Below are positions 1-6,411 of a DNA stretch of 8,410 nucleotides, in pieces. Position 1 is the first letter of the stretch. Every line of letters starts with the position of its first letter. This stretch comes from an uncultured Alphaproteobacteria bacterium. Lineage in GTDB: Bacteria; Pseudomonadota; Alphaproteobacteria; UBA7985; CAJQQZ01. Both the position numbers and the translations under genes were made by a program. The notes beneath the pieces were generated by a model. That model was not told where the DNA came from and did no database searches. It worked only from the letters and a program-made list of their open reading frames with translations. The stretch lies in contig CAJQQJ010000149.1 of assembly GCA_905480445.1 (NCBI GenBank), positions 1 to 8,410 on the forward strand, read 5' to 3'.

Positions 1-566
1 TCGCTGCGGTTAAAGACATCCGAGGTCTCAGCCTGTTGGGTTCTTTCAATCAATTCAAAGCCAAACTTCTCTGCTTCCTCAAGAAACTCGTCGACATTAA
101 CAGCAAACATTCGCCGACCTTCGGGGATTGGACCGTAGCGAAAAGAAATTAACAGCTTAGCGCCGTTCTTCATTAAGGGTGAAACAGCCTCAAGGGCACT
201 GGCGCGTTGATCTTTGTCGAGGTGCATCCATACTGCACTCGAGAAGACGAAGTCGAAGTGAACTCCCAATTGGCTAACTTTTGGCAGATCAGGTAGAGCA
301 TCATCAAACCAATGGAGTCTTGGTTTGGGATGAGTTTCATGTGCCCAGGATCGAAAACTGTCCGTTGGTTCTACCGCCCAAACCTCGTGGCCTTGATCGA
401 CGAGAGCTCTGGCGTCTCGCCCTGTGCCGGCTCCAATCTCTAAGATACTGCAAGCGTCGGAAGGAAATAGATGCAAATGTCGACGATGAGCGGTTTCGAA
501 GCTGTAGGACTCATAGGCTTCAATCAGGTTTTCCGCGTCCTTTTCGTAACCAGCATTAGTGCTCAT
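1..566 (-). CDS. Class I SAM-dependent methyltransferase (3' end cut by window edge)
   Basis: This reads as a soluble class I (Rossmann-fold) methyltransferase that moves a methyl group from S-adenosylmethionine to an unknown small substrate. The visible 188 residues begin MSTNAGYEKD. Motif I is LEIGAGTGRDAR (about residues 42-53), the SAM-binding glycine-rich loop. The acidic residue closing strand 2 is E66 in WAVEPTD. A motif IV-like strand FDFVFSSAVWMHL lies at about 104-116, and a GAKLLISFRYG strand at about 135-145. No stop is reached before position 1; families of this type usually run about 200 residues, so little is likely missing. The ATG (564-566) lies 4 bp past the stop of the upstream aminotransferase gene, and an AGGAT stretch inside the end of that gene could act as ribosome binding site. 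The two are very probably co-transcribed. The substrate cannot be inferred; the family assignment is secure. Confidence 0.85.
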   Translation of the reverse strand, partial: MSTNAGYEKDAENLIEAYESYSFETAHRRHLHLFPSDACSILEIGAGTGRDARALVDQGHEVWAVEPTDSFRSWAHETHPKPRLHWFDDALPDLPKVSQLGVHFDFVFSSAVWMHLDKDQRASALEAVSPLMKNGAKLLISFRYGPIPEGRRMFAVNVDEFLEEAEKFGFELIERTQQAETSDVFNRS

Positions 567-570
567 ATTT

Positions 571-1776
571 TTATCCTAGAACTGAAGTCCTTAACCGTCT
601 TCCGACTTCCGACATTTTGTCAGGTTCGTAGATGGCGGCTAGCCTTATGTAGTTAGCGCCTGGCAGTTTTCCAGTGATCGGATCTTTTTGTGACATGATA
701 GAACCCGGCAAAACTTGCATGCCTTGTTCTTTCCAGATCTTACGTGCCAGTTCATCGCCTTTATTATTGCCGGCATCAAACCAGACAAAAAAACCACCCT
801 CTGGTTTGATGTAACCCGGTAAATCGGCGATTTTTTGTCCAAGCGCGTTGAGGCTTCCCTGGTAAAAGGCGCGCCCTTTTTCGACATGTTCTTCATCTTT
901 CCACAAGGCGATTGCAGCGGCCTGGAGCGGGGTAGGCACCTGCGGTGCTCCGTAACCACGCATGATAGCGAAGCCGTTCATAAACTCTGCATCACCGGCA
1001 ACAAAGCCGACTCTAAGGCCCGCTGCGCCAGAGCGTTTTGAAAGAGAGTTGTAGCAAATCACATTCTTGAAATGATCACCGAGTTCTTCGGCTGCTTCCA
1101 AGCTCCCTGTTGGTGCTTCGTCGTAGTATAGTTCTGAGTAACACTCATCAACTGCTAGGATGAAATCATATTGCCGGGCAATCTTGATCGCCTTTTGCAG
1201 ATTCTCTTTTGAAAGAATAGAACCAATCGGATTGTTAGGTGCGCACAAATAGAAGATGGCCAGCCGTTCAAGATTTGCCTTGGGAAATGAGTTCCAATCC
1301 GGGGCAAAGTTATTCTCTTTGTAAAGACCGTAAGGAATCGTCTCAGCTCCAGCCGACAATCCCGCTCCATAGTAGACATGGTAGGCGGGGCTGGGCGTCA
1401 TAACGACGGGCTTCTTGCCTTTCAGCATCTTTTCCTTGCGCATAACGGCGGTGATAGCAGAGAGGAAGAGAGCTTCCTTGGACCCAGCACAAGCGGAGAG
1501 TTCGGTGACGGGATCAACTTTCCCCATGAGACTTGGATAGCGTTGGCCCATCCAAGTAGCTACAGTTTCCCGATATTCCATCGTGCCGAGTGCATGAGGA
1601 TACTTAGTCCAAAGGTGCGAATTTTGATTTATGGCATCTTGAACAAAGGCGGGTGGCGGAACTGTCGGTTCACCGATATGCATTGAAATGCGGTCGCCCT
1701 CATAGGGGCTTTCACCTAGAACCAGCGGCAGTTTATGATAAGGATAGTCAAAGATTTGATCGTAGCGGTAGGTCAT
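571..1776 (-). CDS. Class I/II PLP-dependent aminotransferase, DapC-like
   Basis: A fold-type I aminotransferase of 401 residues, close to the usual family length. The expected residues are all visible: APNNPIG (N182, contacts PLP), VDECYSELYY (D210 pairs with the pyridine nitrogen, Y213), SLSKRSG with the Schiff-base lysine K247, GLRVG (R255, phosphate binding) and YIRLA (R378, substrate carboxylate). The SLSKRSGAAGLRVGFVAGD block resembles succinyldiaminopimelate aminotransferases (DapC), which act in lysine and meso-diaminopimelate synthesis. I withhold the symbol because no dapD or dapE lies nearby and the downstream partner is a methyltransferase. A longer reading from TTG at 1791 adds MVCFV, but ATG at 1776 gives the natural start MTYRYDQIF; neither has a strong Shine-Dalgarno sequence. 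It is first of a probable two-gene minus-strand unit, 4 bp before the methyltransferase. Family certain, substrate uncertain. Confidence 0.9.
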   Translation of the reverse strand: MTYRYDQIFDYPYHKLPLVLGESPYEGDRISMHIGEPTVPPPAFVQDAINQNSHLWTKYPHALGTMEYRETVATWMGQRYPSLMGKVDPVTELSACAGSKEALFLSAITAVMRKEKMLKGKKPVVMTPSPAYHVYYGAGLSAGAETIPYGLYKENNFAPDWNSFPKANLERLAIFYLCAPNNPIGSILSKENLQKAIKIARQYDFILAVDECYSELYYDEAPTGSLEAAEELGDHFKNVICYNSLSKRSGAAGLRVGFVAGDAEFMNGFAIMRGYGAPQVPTPLQAAAIALWKDEEHVEKGRAFYQGSLNALGQKIADLPGYIKPEGGFFVWFDAGNNKGDELARKIWKEQGMQVLPGSIMSQKDPITGKLPGANYIRLAAIYEPDKMSEVGRRLRTSVLG

Positions 1777-1807
1777 AACAAAGCACACCAAAAGGAACTG
1801 TTTTGCA

Positions 1808-1835
1808 TTGATAGCCGTTCGTTAAAATTTAGCAA
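1808..1835 (-). promoter_or_regulatory. Possible sigma-70-like promoter for the aminotransferase-methyltransferase unit
   Basis: Read on the minus strand, TTGCTA (1835-1830) is followed after 16 bases by TATCAA (1813-1808), each matching the consensus at 4 of 6 positions. It lies about 30 bp upstream of the aminotransferase ATG in the divergent intergenic stretch. The match is weak and unsupported by any other signal. Confidence 0.25.
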
Positions 1836-1877
1836 GAGGCAGCCAACCGGCCTCAGTTCACACTTTGGGACACTATG

Positions 1878-2318
1878 ATGAAAATCCGTGAAGCGAGAGC
1901 AGAAGATTTCGACGGCGCCATGGCGCTTTATCAAGAGCTGACAAGTGATAAGGGGACTTTAGCGCAGGGTGAACAGGCACGAACACAGTGGGAGACGATC
2001 TTAAACTATCCTGGAACAACAGTGCTCGCCGCCGACTTGGACGGACGTGTAGTTTGTCTCGTTACGTTGCATGTCTTGCCTAATTTGACTGTTGGAACGC
2101 GCCCCTATGCTTTGATTGAAAATGTTGTGACAACTTCGGCGTTACACAGGAAAGGTATCGGCAAGCAGGTGATGCAAGCCGCAATTGACTGTGCTTGGGC
2201 AGAGGACGCTTACAAAGTCATGTTGCTGACGGGCAAGCATCGCGGTGCCAAGGCCTTCTATGAGAAAGTTGGCTTTAACGACGATGAAAAGCACGGCATG
2301 ATCATCCGGAAGACCTAG
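1878..2318 (+). CDS. GNAT family N-acetyltransferase (first of two)
   Basis: A single-domain GNAT acetyltransferase of 146 residues, the usual length, which would transfer an acetyl group from acetyl-CoA to an amine on an unknown acceptor. The N-terminus MKIREARAEDFDGAM is typical of the family. Strands before the core read TTVLAADLDGRVVCLVTLHV. The CoA pyrophosphate-binding motif A is HRKGIGKQVM (about residues 90-99), preceded by the ENVVTT strand. The C-terminal YKVMLLTGKHRGAKAFYEKVGF block (about 112-133) is the motif B region with its conserved Tyr. Two adjacent ATGs exist (1875 and 1878); I chose 1878 because GGGA at 1867-1870 is then 7 bases away and the first residues fit the family better. 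It stands alone on the plus strand, divergent from the aminotransferase and converging on the AhpD-like gene with a 15-bp gap. Substrate not predictable. Confidence 0.9.
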   Translation: MKIREARAEDFDGAMALYQELTSDKGTLAQGEQARTQWETILNYPGTTVLAADLDGRVVCLVTLHVLPNLTVGTRPYALIENVVTTSALHRKGIGKQVMQAAIDCAWAEDAYKVMLLTGKHRGAKAFYEKVGFNDDEKHGMIIRKT

Positions 2319-2333
2319 TCACAAATTTTGGGG

Positions 2334-2885
2334 TTACTTGAGTCTTAAAAGATTAGCAACTGCGTAACCCGTTGCCTTCAGATACCTTGCTTCTTTGGCA
2401 AAATCTGTTGGAATGGCCTCCAGTCCTAAACCGTTCGTGTAACGGTTCATGAAGCTAAAGGCGCAGCAAACCGCAATAGCGTCATAGAGCGCTCTTTCGG
2501 ACCAACCTGCATTTATAACGGCGTCCCAATCTTCTTGTGTCAGGCTCGGTGCTTCCTCTGTCAGTTTCTTAACGTAGCGAAAAATTGGTTTGAGATTAGC
2601 CTCGATGTTTGCTGTTTCAATCTCGTTGATCAGTTCGCTGACGAGCCCATCATTTATCCCATATCCAACTGCGGTGGCTTCGTGGGCGCCTAAACAGTAG
2701 GCACAATTGTTAAGAGCAGAAACGTAGGCAGCAATTAACTCTCTTTGAGCAACAGACAGTGGCGAATCTTCGGACCGCATAATCAATTGCTGCATATCCA
2801 AAAGTGGGCGCTCCATGCCAGTGTCAAAGGCTTTCATCGCGTGGTGGACTTTTGCATTTTGCTTAAGTGCGCTGGGGAAAGGCAT
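2334..2885 (-). CDS. AhpD-like / carboxymuconolactone decarboxylase family peroxidase-related protein
   Basis: An all-helical protein of 183 residues from the AhpD/CMD superfamily, whose members often reduce peroxides through a redox-active CxxC pair. The active-site pattern is intact: E49 (in QREL), then NCAYCLGAHEA with C61, C64 and H68. The E-to-first-Cys spacing of 12 and Cys-to-His spacing of 7 match Mycobacterium tuberculosis AhpD (E118, C130, C133, H137). The His between the cysteines of AhpD (H132) is replaced here by Y63, as in many peroxidase-related CMD proteins. The C-terminal helix region carries CAFSFMNRYTNGLG. No signal peptide or membrane segment is seen, so it should be cytoplasmic. 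The ATG (2883-2885) has no clear Shine-Dalgarno sequence. The gene is divergent from the tetR-type gene across a 108-bp AT-rich region with an inverted repeat, suggesting control by that regulator. True substrate is unknown. Confidence 0.88.
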   Translation of the reverse strand: MPFPSALKQNAKVHHAMKAFDTGMERPLLDMQQLIMRSEDSPLSVAQRELIAAYVSALNNCAYCLGAHEATAVGYGINDGLVSELINEIETANIEANLKPIFRYVKKLTEEAPSLTQEDWDAVINAGWSERALYDAIAVCCAFSFMNRYTNGLGLEAIPTDFAKEARYLKATGYAVANLLRLK

Positions 2886-2898
2886 AGTTAAAACCCGA

Positions 2899-2928
2899 TT
2901 GTGACTATAAATATATAAATGGAATAAT
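2899..2928 (+). promoter_or_regulatory. Possible promoter for the TetR-phosphoesterase-monooxygenase operon
   Basis: TTGTGA (2899-2904, 4 of 6 to the -35 consensus) and AATAAT (2923-2928, 5 of 6 to the -10 consensus) are spaced by 18 bases. Both elements overlap the arms of the inverted repeat at 2902-2933, so a repressor bound there would block polymerase. A second candidate, TTGATC-N16-TAATAT, lies at 2938-2965. The whole stretch is AT-rich, so chance matches are likely. Confidence 0.3.
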
Positions 2929-2933
2929 AGTCA
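2902..2933. promoter_or_regulatory. Inverted repeat, candidate TetR-family operator
   Basis: TGACTAT (2902-2908) and ATAGTCA (2927-2933) form a perfect 7-bp inverted repeat around an AT-rich 18-bp centre. It sits in the intergenic region between the AhpD-like gene and the divergent TetR-type gene, the usual place for the operator of a TetR regulator that controls its own and its neighbour's transcription. The arm spacing (32 bp overall) is wide but within what is known for the family. Operator function is inference from position and symmetry. Confidence 0.4.
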
Positions 2934-2993
2934 TGTTTTGATCCGTCAAATAAAACTGCTAATATGGGATTTCATTAACTCGGAAAACAGCTC

Positions 2994-3659
2994 GTGCATC
3001 CCCTTAATCCAGATTTGCTTTTTGGTTCTGACATCAGGCGCTATTTTCAGGATGCTTCACGTGGGCAGCCGAAACGTGAACGCACCAAAGCCCTATTGTT
3101 GGACGCGGTCATTGATGCCATTGCGACGGAAGGTTTGCATGGCGCAACGATAAAAGAAATAACTGAGCGGGCAGGGGTTGCGCATGGGACGTTTTACAAT
3201 CATTTCGTTAGCCAAGATGAGGCTTTCCTGGCGGCAGCCATTGCTATTACCAGTGAAGTTTTTCAAGTTTTAGAAACGGGACCAGCGCGGCCAGAACAAG
3301 AAGATCAAGCGCTCGTCATGGGCTTGATGATGTTTATGGATATAGCAATCGGGATACCAGCATGGGGCCATGTTCTCGTGGCAACGGCGGGTTTGGTTGA
3401 GGGGCGTTCTGTGAAGCCCATCGGCGCGCTGGAGGAAATGCTGCGAGCCGGTCATTCAAAAGGCATCTTTCGCGTAGAAGTTACGGATCTTTTGTCTCAT
3501 CAAATAAGAGCCCTGCAATCCGTAGCGATAACAAAAAACCTGACCGGGGAAGTTGACCGTTCCGATCTGATTGCTACTTGCGAAGCCGTATTGCGTGTTT
3601 TGGGGCGAACAGCAGAAGAAGCCCATGGCGTTGTTCGGAAACTGATGGAGGGGAACTGA
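2994..3659 (+). CDS. TetR/AcrR family transcriptional regulator
   Basis: A 221-residue TetR-type DNA-binding protein. After a 30-residue basic tail (GQPKRERTKA), the N-terminal three-helix domain is clear: helix 1 TKALLLDAVIDAIATEG (about 31-47), then the helix-turn-helix ATIKEITERAGVAHGTFYNHF (about 51-71) with the family's hallmark TFYNHF recognition helix. The remaining 150 residues are the variable ligand-binding and dimerisation part, so the inducer cannot be read. The start is GTG at 2994: an in-frame TAA lies at 2976-2978, no in-frame ATG precedes the HTH, and GGAAAA at 2982-2987 is a plausible weak ribosome binding site. It heads a plus-strand operon with the phosphoesterase (5-bp gap) and the monooxygenase, and faces the AhpD-like gene across the inverted repeat. 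It is most likely a repressor of both directions, by analogy with other TetR genes. Confidence 0.93.
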   Translation: MHPLNPDLLFGSDIRRYFQDASRGQPKRERTKALLLDAVIDAIATEGLHGATIKEITERAGVAHGTFYNHFVSQDEAFLAAAIAITSEVFQVLETGPARPEQEDQALVMGLMMFMDIAIGIPAWGHVLVATAGLVEGRSVKPIGALEEMLRAGHSKGIFRVEVTDLLSHQIRALQSVAITKNLTGEVDRSDLIATCEAVLRVLGRTAEEAHGVVRKLMEGN

Positions 3660-3664
3660 TCCGC

Positions 3665-4447
3665 ATGAAATTAGTCTGGATGTCAGACCTTCACTTTGTT
3701 GCGGGCAAAGAGCTGGTGATTGGCCATGATCCACGACAGCGACTAGAAGCGGCCATCAAGCGTATTAACGATCACCATAGCGACGCTGACTATTGTGTGA
3801 TTTCAGGGGATCTTGTCAACCGAGGAACGAAGAGCGATTACGAAGAGTTACGGCTGCTCTTGGATCAATTAATGATCCCCTATCTGCCAATGGCAGGAAA
3901 TCATGACAACCGTTCTCTGCTTAAGTCTGTCCTACCCATTCCTGAAGGGATGAGGGAGTTTGTCCAGTATTCAGTCGACAGCGACCAGGGGCTCATCCTT
4001 TGTTTGGACAGCCAGAAAGAAGGCCAGGATTGCGGTGAGTTTTGCCGTGAACGCAGTGCCTGGCTTGAACAAGAGCTTGAGCGCGCAAGTGGGAAGCCAG
4101 CATTAGTTTTCATTCATCATCCGCCCGTTGCACTCGGACTGCCAATGCAGGATCAGGACCGGATGGAAGATGGAGAAGCCTTCTTAGAACTCCTCAACAA
4201 GTATTCCAATGTAGCCCATCTTTTCATCGGCCACGTCCATCGCCCTATTGCTGGTCAAATGGCAGGTATCTCCTTCACGACAATGCGTTCCGTACTTTAC
4301 CAAGCACCAGCGCCGGTTCCTGTCTGGGATTGGGGTAGCTTTCGACCTGGCCAGGAGGCTCCAGCTATTGGTGTTGTGACGGCTGATGAAAACTCAGTGA
4401 TCGTACAGTTTGAGCAATTTGCGGATTTTGAGACGGAATCAACTTAA
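3665..4447 (+). CDS. Class III phosphodiesterase (CpdA/GpdQ-like metallophosphoesterase)
   Basis: A calcineurin-like metallophosphoesterase of 260 residues, the usual length for the cAMP phosphodiesterase / GpdQ group, which hydrolyses phosphodiesters such as 3',5'-cAMP or glycerophosphodiesters at a two-metal centre. All metal ligands are present in order: SDLHF (D8, H10), SGDLVNRG (D49), AGNHDNR (N79, H80), FIHHPP (H151 or H152) and IGHVHRP (H190, H192). No signal peptide is visible, so a cytoplasmic enzyme is expected. An open frame extends upstream to 3578 inside the TetR gene, but ATG at 3665 is right: it gives MKLVWMSDLHF, the normal family N-terminus, and a strong GGAGGGG (3647-3653) lies 11 bases before it. 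It follows the TetR gene by 5 bp and overlaps the next start by one base, so all three are translated from one message. Cyclic-nucleotide versus glycerophosphodiester substrate is undecided. Confidence 0.9.
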   Translation: MKLVWMSDLHFVAGKELVIGHDPRQRLEAAIKRINDHHSDADYCVISGDLVNRGTKSDYEELRLLLDQLMIPYLPMAGNHDNRSLLKSVLPIPEGMREFVQYSVDSDQGLILCLDSQKEGQDCGEFCRERSAWLEQELERASGKPALVFIHHPPVALGLPMQDQDRMEDGEAFLELLNKYSNVAHLFIGHVHRPIAGQMAGISFTTMRSVLYQAPAPVPVWDWGSFRPGQEAPAIGVVTADENSVIVQFEQFADFETEST

Positions 4448-5523
4448 TGAAGCAAATGAACGTGCTTGTTGTAGGTGCTGGGCCGACGGGTTTGACTGCT
4501 GCTGTTGAATTGGCAAGGCGTGGGGTGAATGTTGACGTTATCGATAAGCGTGAAGCAGCATCTGGATGGTCTCGCGCCGTTGGTATACAGCCGCTTAGTC
4601 TTGAGTTGTTGAGGCCGTCTGGGGTGGCGGGTGCGCTGTTAGAAGAGGGTATTCGATTTCAATTTGCCAAATTTTATCGCGAGAAAGAATTGCTAGCGAC
4701 GATGCCTTTTGCTTTGCCAGATAAAGAACTCTCTTTTATTTTAGGTTTGGCTCAGGATCGCACCGAGATTCATTTGCGAGATGCCCTCGAACGTTATGGT
4801 AGGGTTCATTATGGCGTTGAGTTGGAGGAGGTAAGCCAAGACGAGGAGCAAGTTTTTGTTACTTTGGAAAATTCACCACAGGGATTGGCAACATCTTTCG
4901 ACTTCTTGATCGGCGCCGATGGCGTGCGCAGTCGAGTGAGGGAGCAAGTTGGGATTTCTTACCCCGGGTTCGATCTGCAAGGAAGATGGTCAATCGCAGA
5001 TGTTAATGCAGACTATTGGGTTCATCCAGATGCCCTTACTATTTGCCAACTTGCCGATGGCAACTTAGCTTTCGTTGTTCCCTTAGAATCGAACCGGTTT
5101 CGCGTGATTGCCTCCACGGCCGATGCGTTAGCGGCTTTACCGCTCAGAATGAATGTTACTTCCATCAGACGTGCTGGCGATTTCTCGATTTCGATCCGAG
5201 TTGCTGAAAGCTTTCAAAAAGGTAGGGTTTTCTTGGCGGGAGATGCTGCTCATTGTCACTCTCCCGTCGGTGGCCGTGGTATGAATTTGGGGATAGCAGA
5301 CGCGGTTGAACTGGCGCGGCGTTTGGTTGATGGAAATGCTGATGGTTACTCAGACTGCCGTCACAAAATTGGAAAGGCAATTGTCGGTAAAAGTGAACAA
5401 GCCCGCAAGATTCTAACAGCAACCAATCCTCTTATCCGTTTAGGAACCTATGGAGTGATGAAGCTGGTCGACCGCTCACCATTTCTACAGCGGCGGGTGG
5501 CAATGCAAGCTCTGTACGATTAG
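4447..5523 (+). CDS. Class A FAD-dependent monooxygenase (PHBH/PheA-TfdB-like fold)
   Basis: A single-component flavin monooxygenase of 358 residues, expected to use NAD(P)H and O2 to hydroxylate an aromatic or similar small molecule. The three hallmark motifs are present: the FAD ADP-binding VVGAGPTG (G10, G12, G15) followed by E/D-type strand end VDVIDKRE; the DG motif LIGADGVRSRVR (D158, G159); and the GD motif VFLAGDAAHCHSPVGGRGMNLGIADA (G265, D266), binding the ribityl chain. The region between strand VIAS (about 220) and the GD motif is short, so the substrate-binding middle domain is compact, and there is no C-terminal thioredoxin-like domain as in phenol hydroxylases. Its ATG overlaps the phosphoesterase stop (TAATG), indicating translational coupling. 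It is last in the TetR-led operon. Its stop overlaps the stop of the opposing PhzF-type gene by four bases. The substrate is unknown. Confidence 0.9.
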   Translation: MKQMNVLVVGAGPTGLTAAVELARRGVNVDVIDKREAASGWSRAVGIQPLSLELLRPSGVAGALLEEGIRFQFAKFYREKELLATMPFALPDKELSFILGLAQDRTEIHLRDALERYGRVHYGVELEEVSQDEEQVFVTLENSPQGLATSFDFLIGADGVRSRVREQVGISYPGFDLQGRWSIADVNADYWVHPDALTICQLADGNLAFVVPLESNRFRVIASTADALAALPLRMNVTSIRRAGDFSISIRVAESFQKGRVFLAGDAAHCHSPVGGRGMNLGIADAVELARRLVDGNADGYSDCRHKIGKAIVGKSEQARKILTATNPLIRLGTYGVMKLVDRSPFLQRRVAMQALYD

Positions 5524-6353
5524 TCCTTCATTACGCGCGCTGAACCAGAGACCCTAATAGAGCTGCCTGGCTCATCACCGATCTCGGCACCGATCAAAGA
5601 TCTCATGCCCATGTCTTCACCCTGAACGATGGAAATTTCTCCGCCGTGTGGCCAGCTTATGTCGCGCAGGTAACCACAGAGGGCCGCTGTTGCAGCACCA
5701 GTGGCAGGATCTTCGTAGACACCGCCGGATGCGAAAGGATTGCGGGTGTGGAACATCTGATCGTTTTCGGCGTAGACGATACAGACTGTGATGAAACCAT
5801 TGCGATGCATAAAGGCTTTGCCTGCCTCAAGCTCGTAGGTCATTGCCTTTAGTTTTTCTCTACTGCTGAGCGCGATAACGAGAAAGTCTGCGCCCGCATT
5901 TGCGTGGGCAATGGGAATGCGAGAGTCTAGGTCGGCTTCTGTGTAGCCAAAGAGGCTGAGCGCTTCGGCTTTGAGCTCCTCCGAAACAGGAAAGCTTTTT
6001 GTCGGCGGTGACTGCAGGGCTGCGGAAATGATCGCCCCTTCTTTTTTGCCTTCAACCGTGATGTTTACCTTTGATAGTTCTAGCGAGAAGACCTGATCAC
6101 CGTTCTCCAACGCCAAAGCGGCACCAAGGGCTATTGTGGCATGGCCGCAAAAGGGGACCTCGGTCTCGGGAGAGAAGTAGCGAACTTTCCATCTGTTTTT
6201 GACGGGGGCTGCGAATGCAGTCTCAGAGAAGCCAACTTCTGCCGCAACGCGCTGCATTGTTTCACTGTCAGGAAGATTGTTGCTGATGACGACACCGGCC
6301 GGATTGCCACCTTGATTGCCGTCAGAAAATGCCGAGAGTCGCTGAATTTTCAT
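5520..6353 (-). CDS. PhzF family isomerase/epimerase
   Basis: A two-lobed diaminopimelate-epimerase-fold protein of 277 residues, standard for PhzF. Visible signatures are AFSDGNQGGNPAGVV (about 8-22), the catalytic-acid region GFSETAF with E44 (equivalent to E45 of Pseudomonas PhzF), VRYFSPETEVPFCGHATIALG (about 57-77, H71), FASGGVYEDPATGAATAALCGYL (about 207-229, D215) and the closing QGEDMGMRS...VSGSARVM. In phenazine producers PhzF isomerises trans-2,3-dihydro-3-hydroxyanthranilate, but no other phz gene is here and most family members act on unknown substrates, so I give no symbol. The ATG (6351-6353) is preceded by a weak GGA 6 bases upstream. The gene lies 58 bp downstream of the second GNAT gene on the same strand, possibly one transcript, and meets the monooxygenase gene tail to tail. 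Confidence 0.92.
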   Translation of the reverse strand: MKIQRLSAFSDGNQGGNPAGVVISNNLPDSETMQRVAAEVGFSETAFAAPVKNRWKVRYFSPETEVPFCGHATIALGAALALENGDQVFSLELSKVNITVEGKKEGAIISAALQSPPTKSFPVSEELKAEALSLFGYTEADLDSRIPIAHANAGADFLVIALSSREKLKAMTYELEAGKAFMHRNGFITVCIVYAENDQMFHTRNPFASGGVYEDPATGAATAALCGYLRDISWPHGGEISIVQGEDMGMRSLIGAEIGDEPGSSIRVSGSARVMKD

Positions 6354-6377
6354 TGTCTATCCAATAGATCTTAATCG

Positions 6378-6405
6378 TGGGAGTTCTCATGTAAGTCTTG
6401 GGAGT
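6378..6405. repeat. Short direct repeat TGGGAGT upstream of the PhzF-type gene
   Basis: TGGGAGT occurs at 6378-6384 and again at 6399-6405, start-to-start distance 21 bp, which is two turns of B-DNA. It fills much of the 58-bp gap between the GNAT stop and the PhzF-type start. Such spacing would suit a regulator binding the same face twice, but with only 7 bases per copy chance is a fair explanation. Confidence 0.35.
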
Positions 6406-6411
6406 AAAGCT

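Noticed and set aside
281..559. Plus-strand open frames over the methyltransferase gene
   Set aside because: They are antisense to a clear SAM methyltransferase with motif I and show no recognisable domain; they are shadows of the real gene.
645..959. Minus-strand open frame inside the aminotransferase gene
   Set aside because: It lies in another frame of a complete aminotransferase whose catalytic residues are all intact, so it is not a separate gene or a sign of a frameshift.
3578..3664. Longer phosphoesterase starting inside the TetR gene
   Set aside because: The extra 29 residues overlap the TetR coding sequence in another frame and do not resemble the family; ATG at 3665 gives the normal N-terminus and has a GGAGGGG ahead of it.
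5520..6353. Phenazine biosynthesis locus based on the PhzF-type gene
   Set aside because: No other phz gene (phzA/B, D, E, G) is in the window, and PhzF homologues are widespread in bacteria that make no phenazines.
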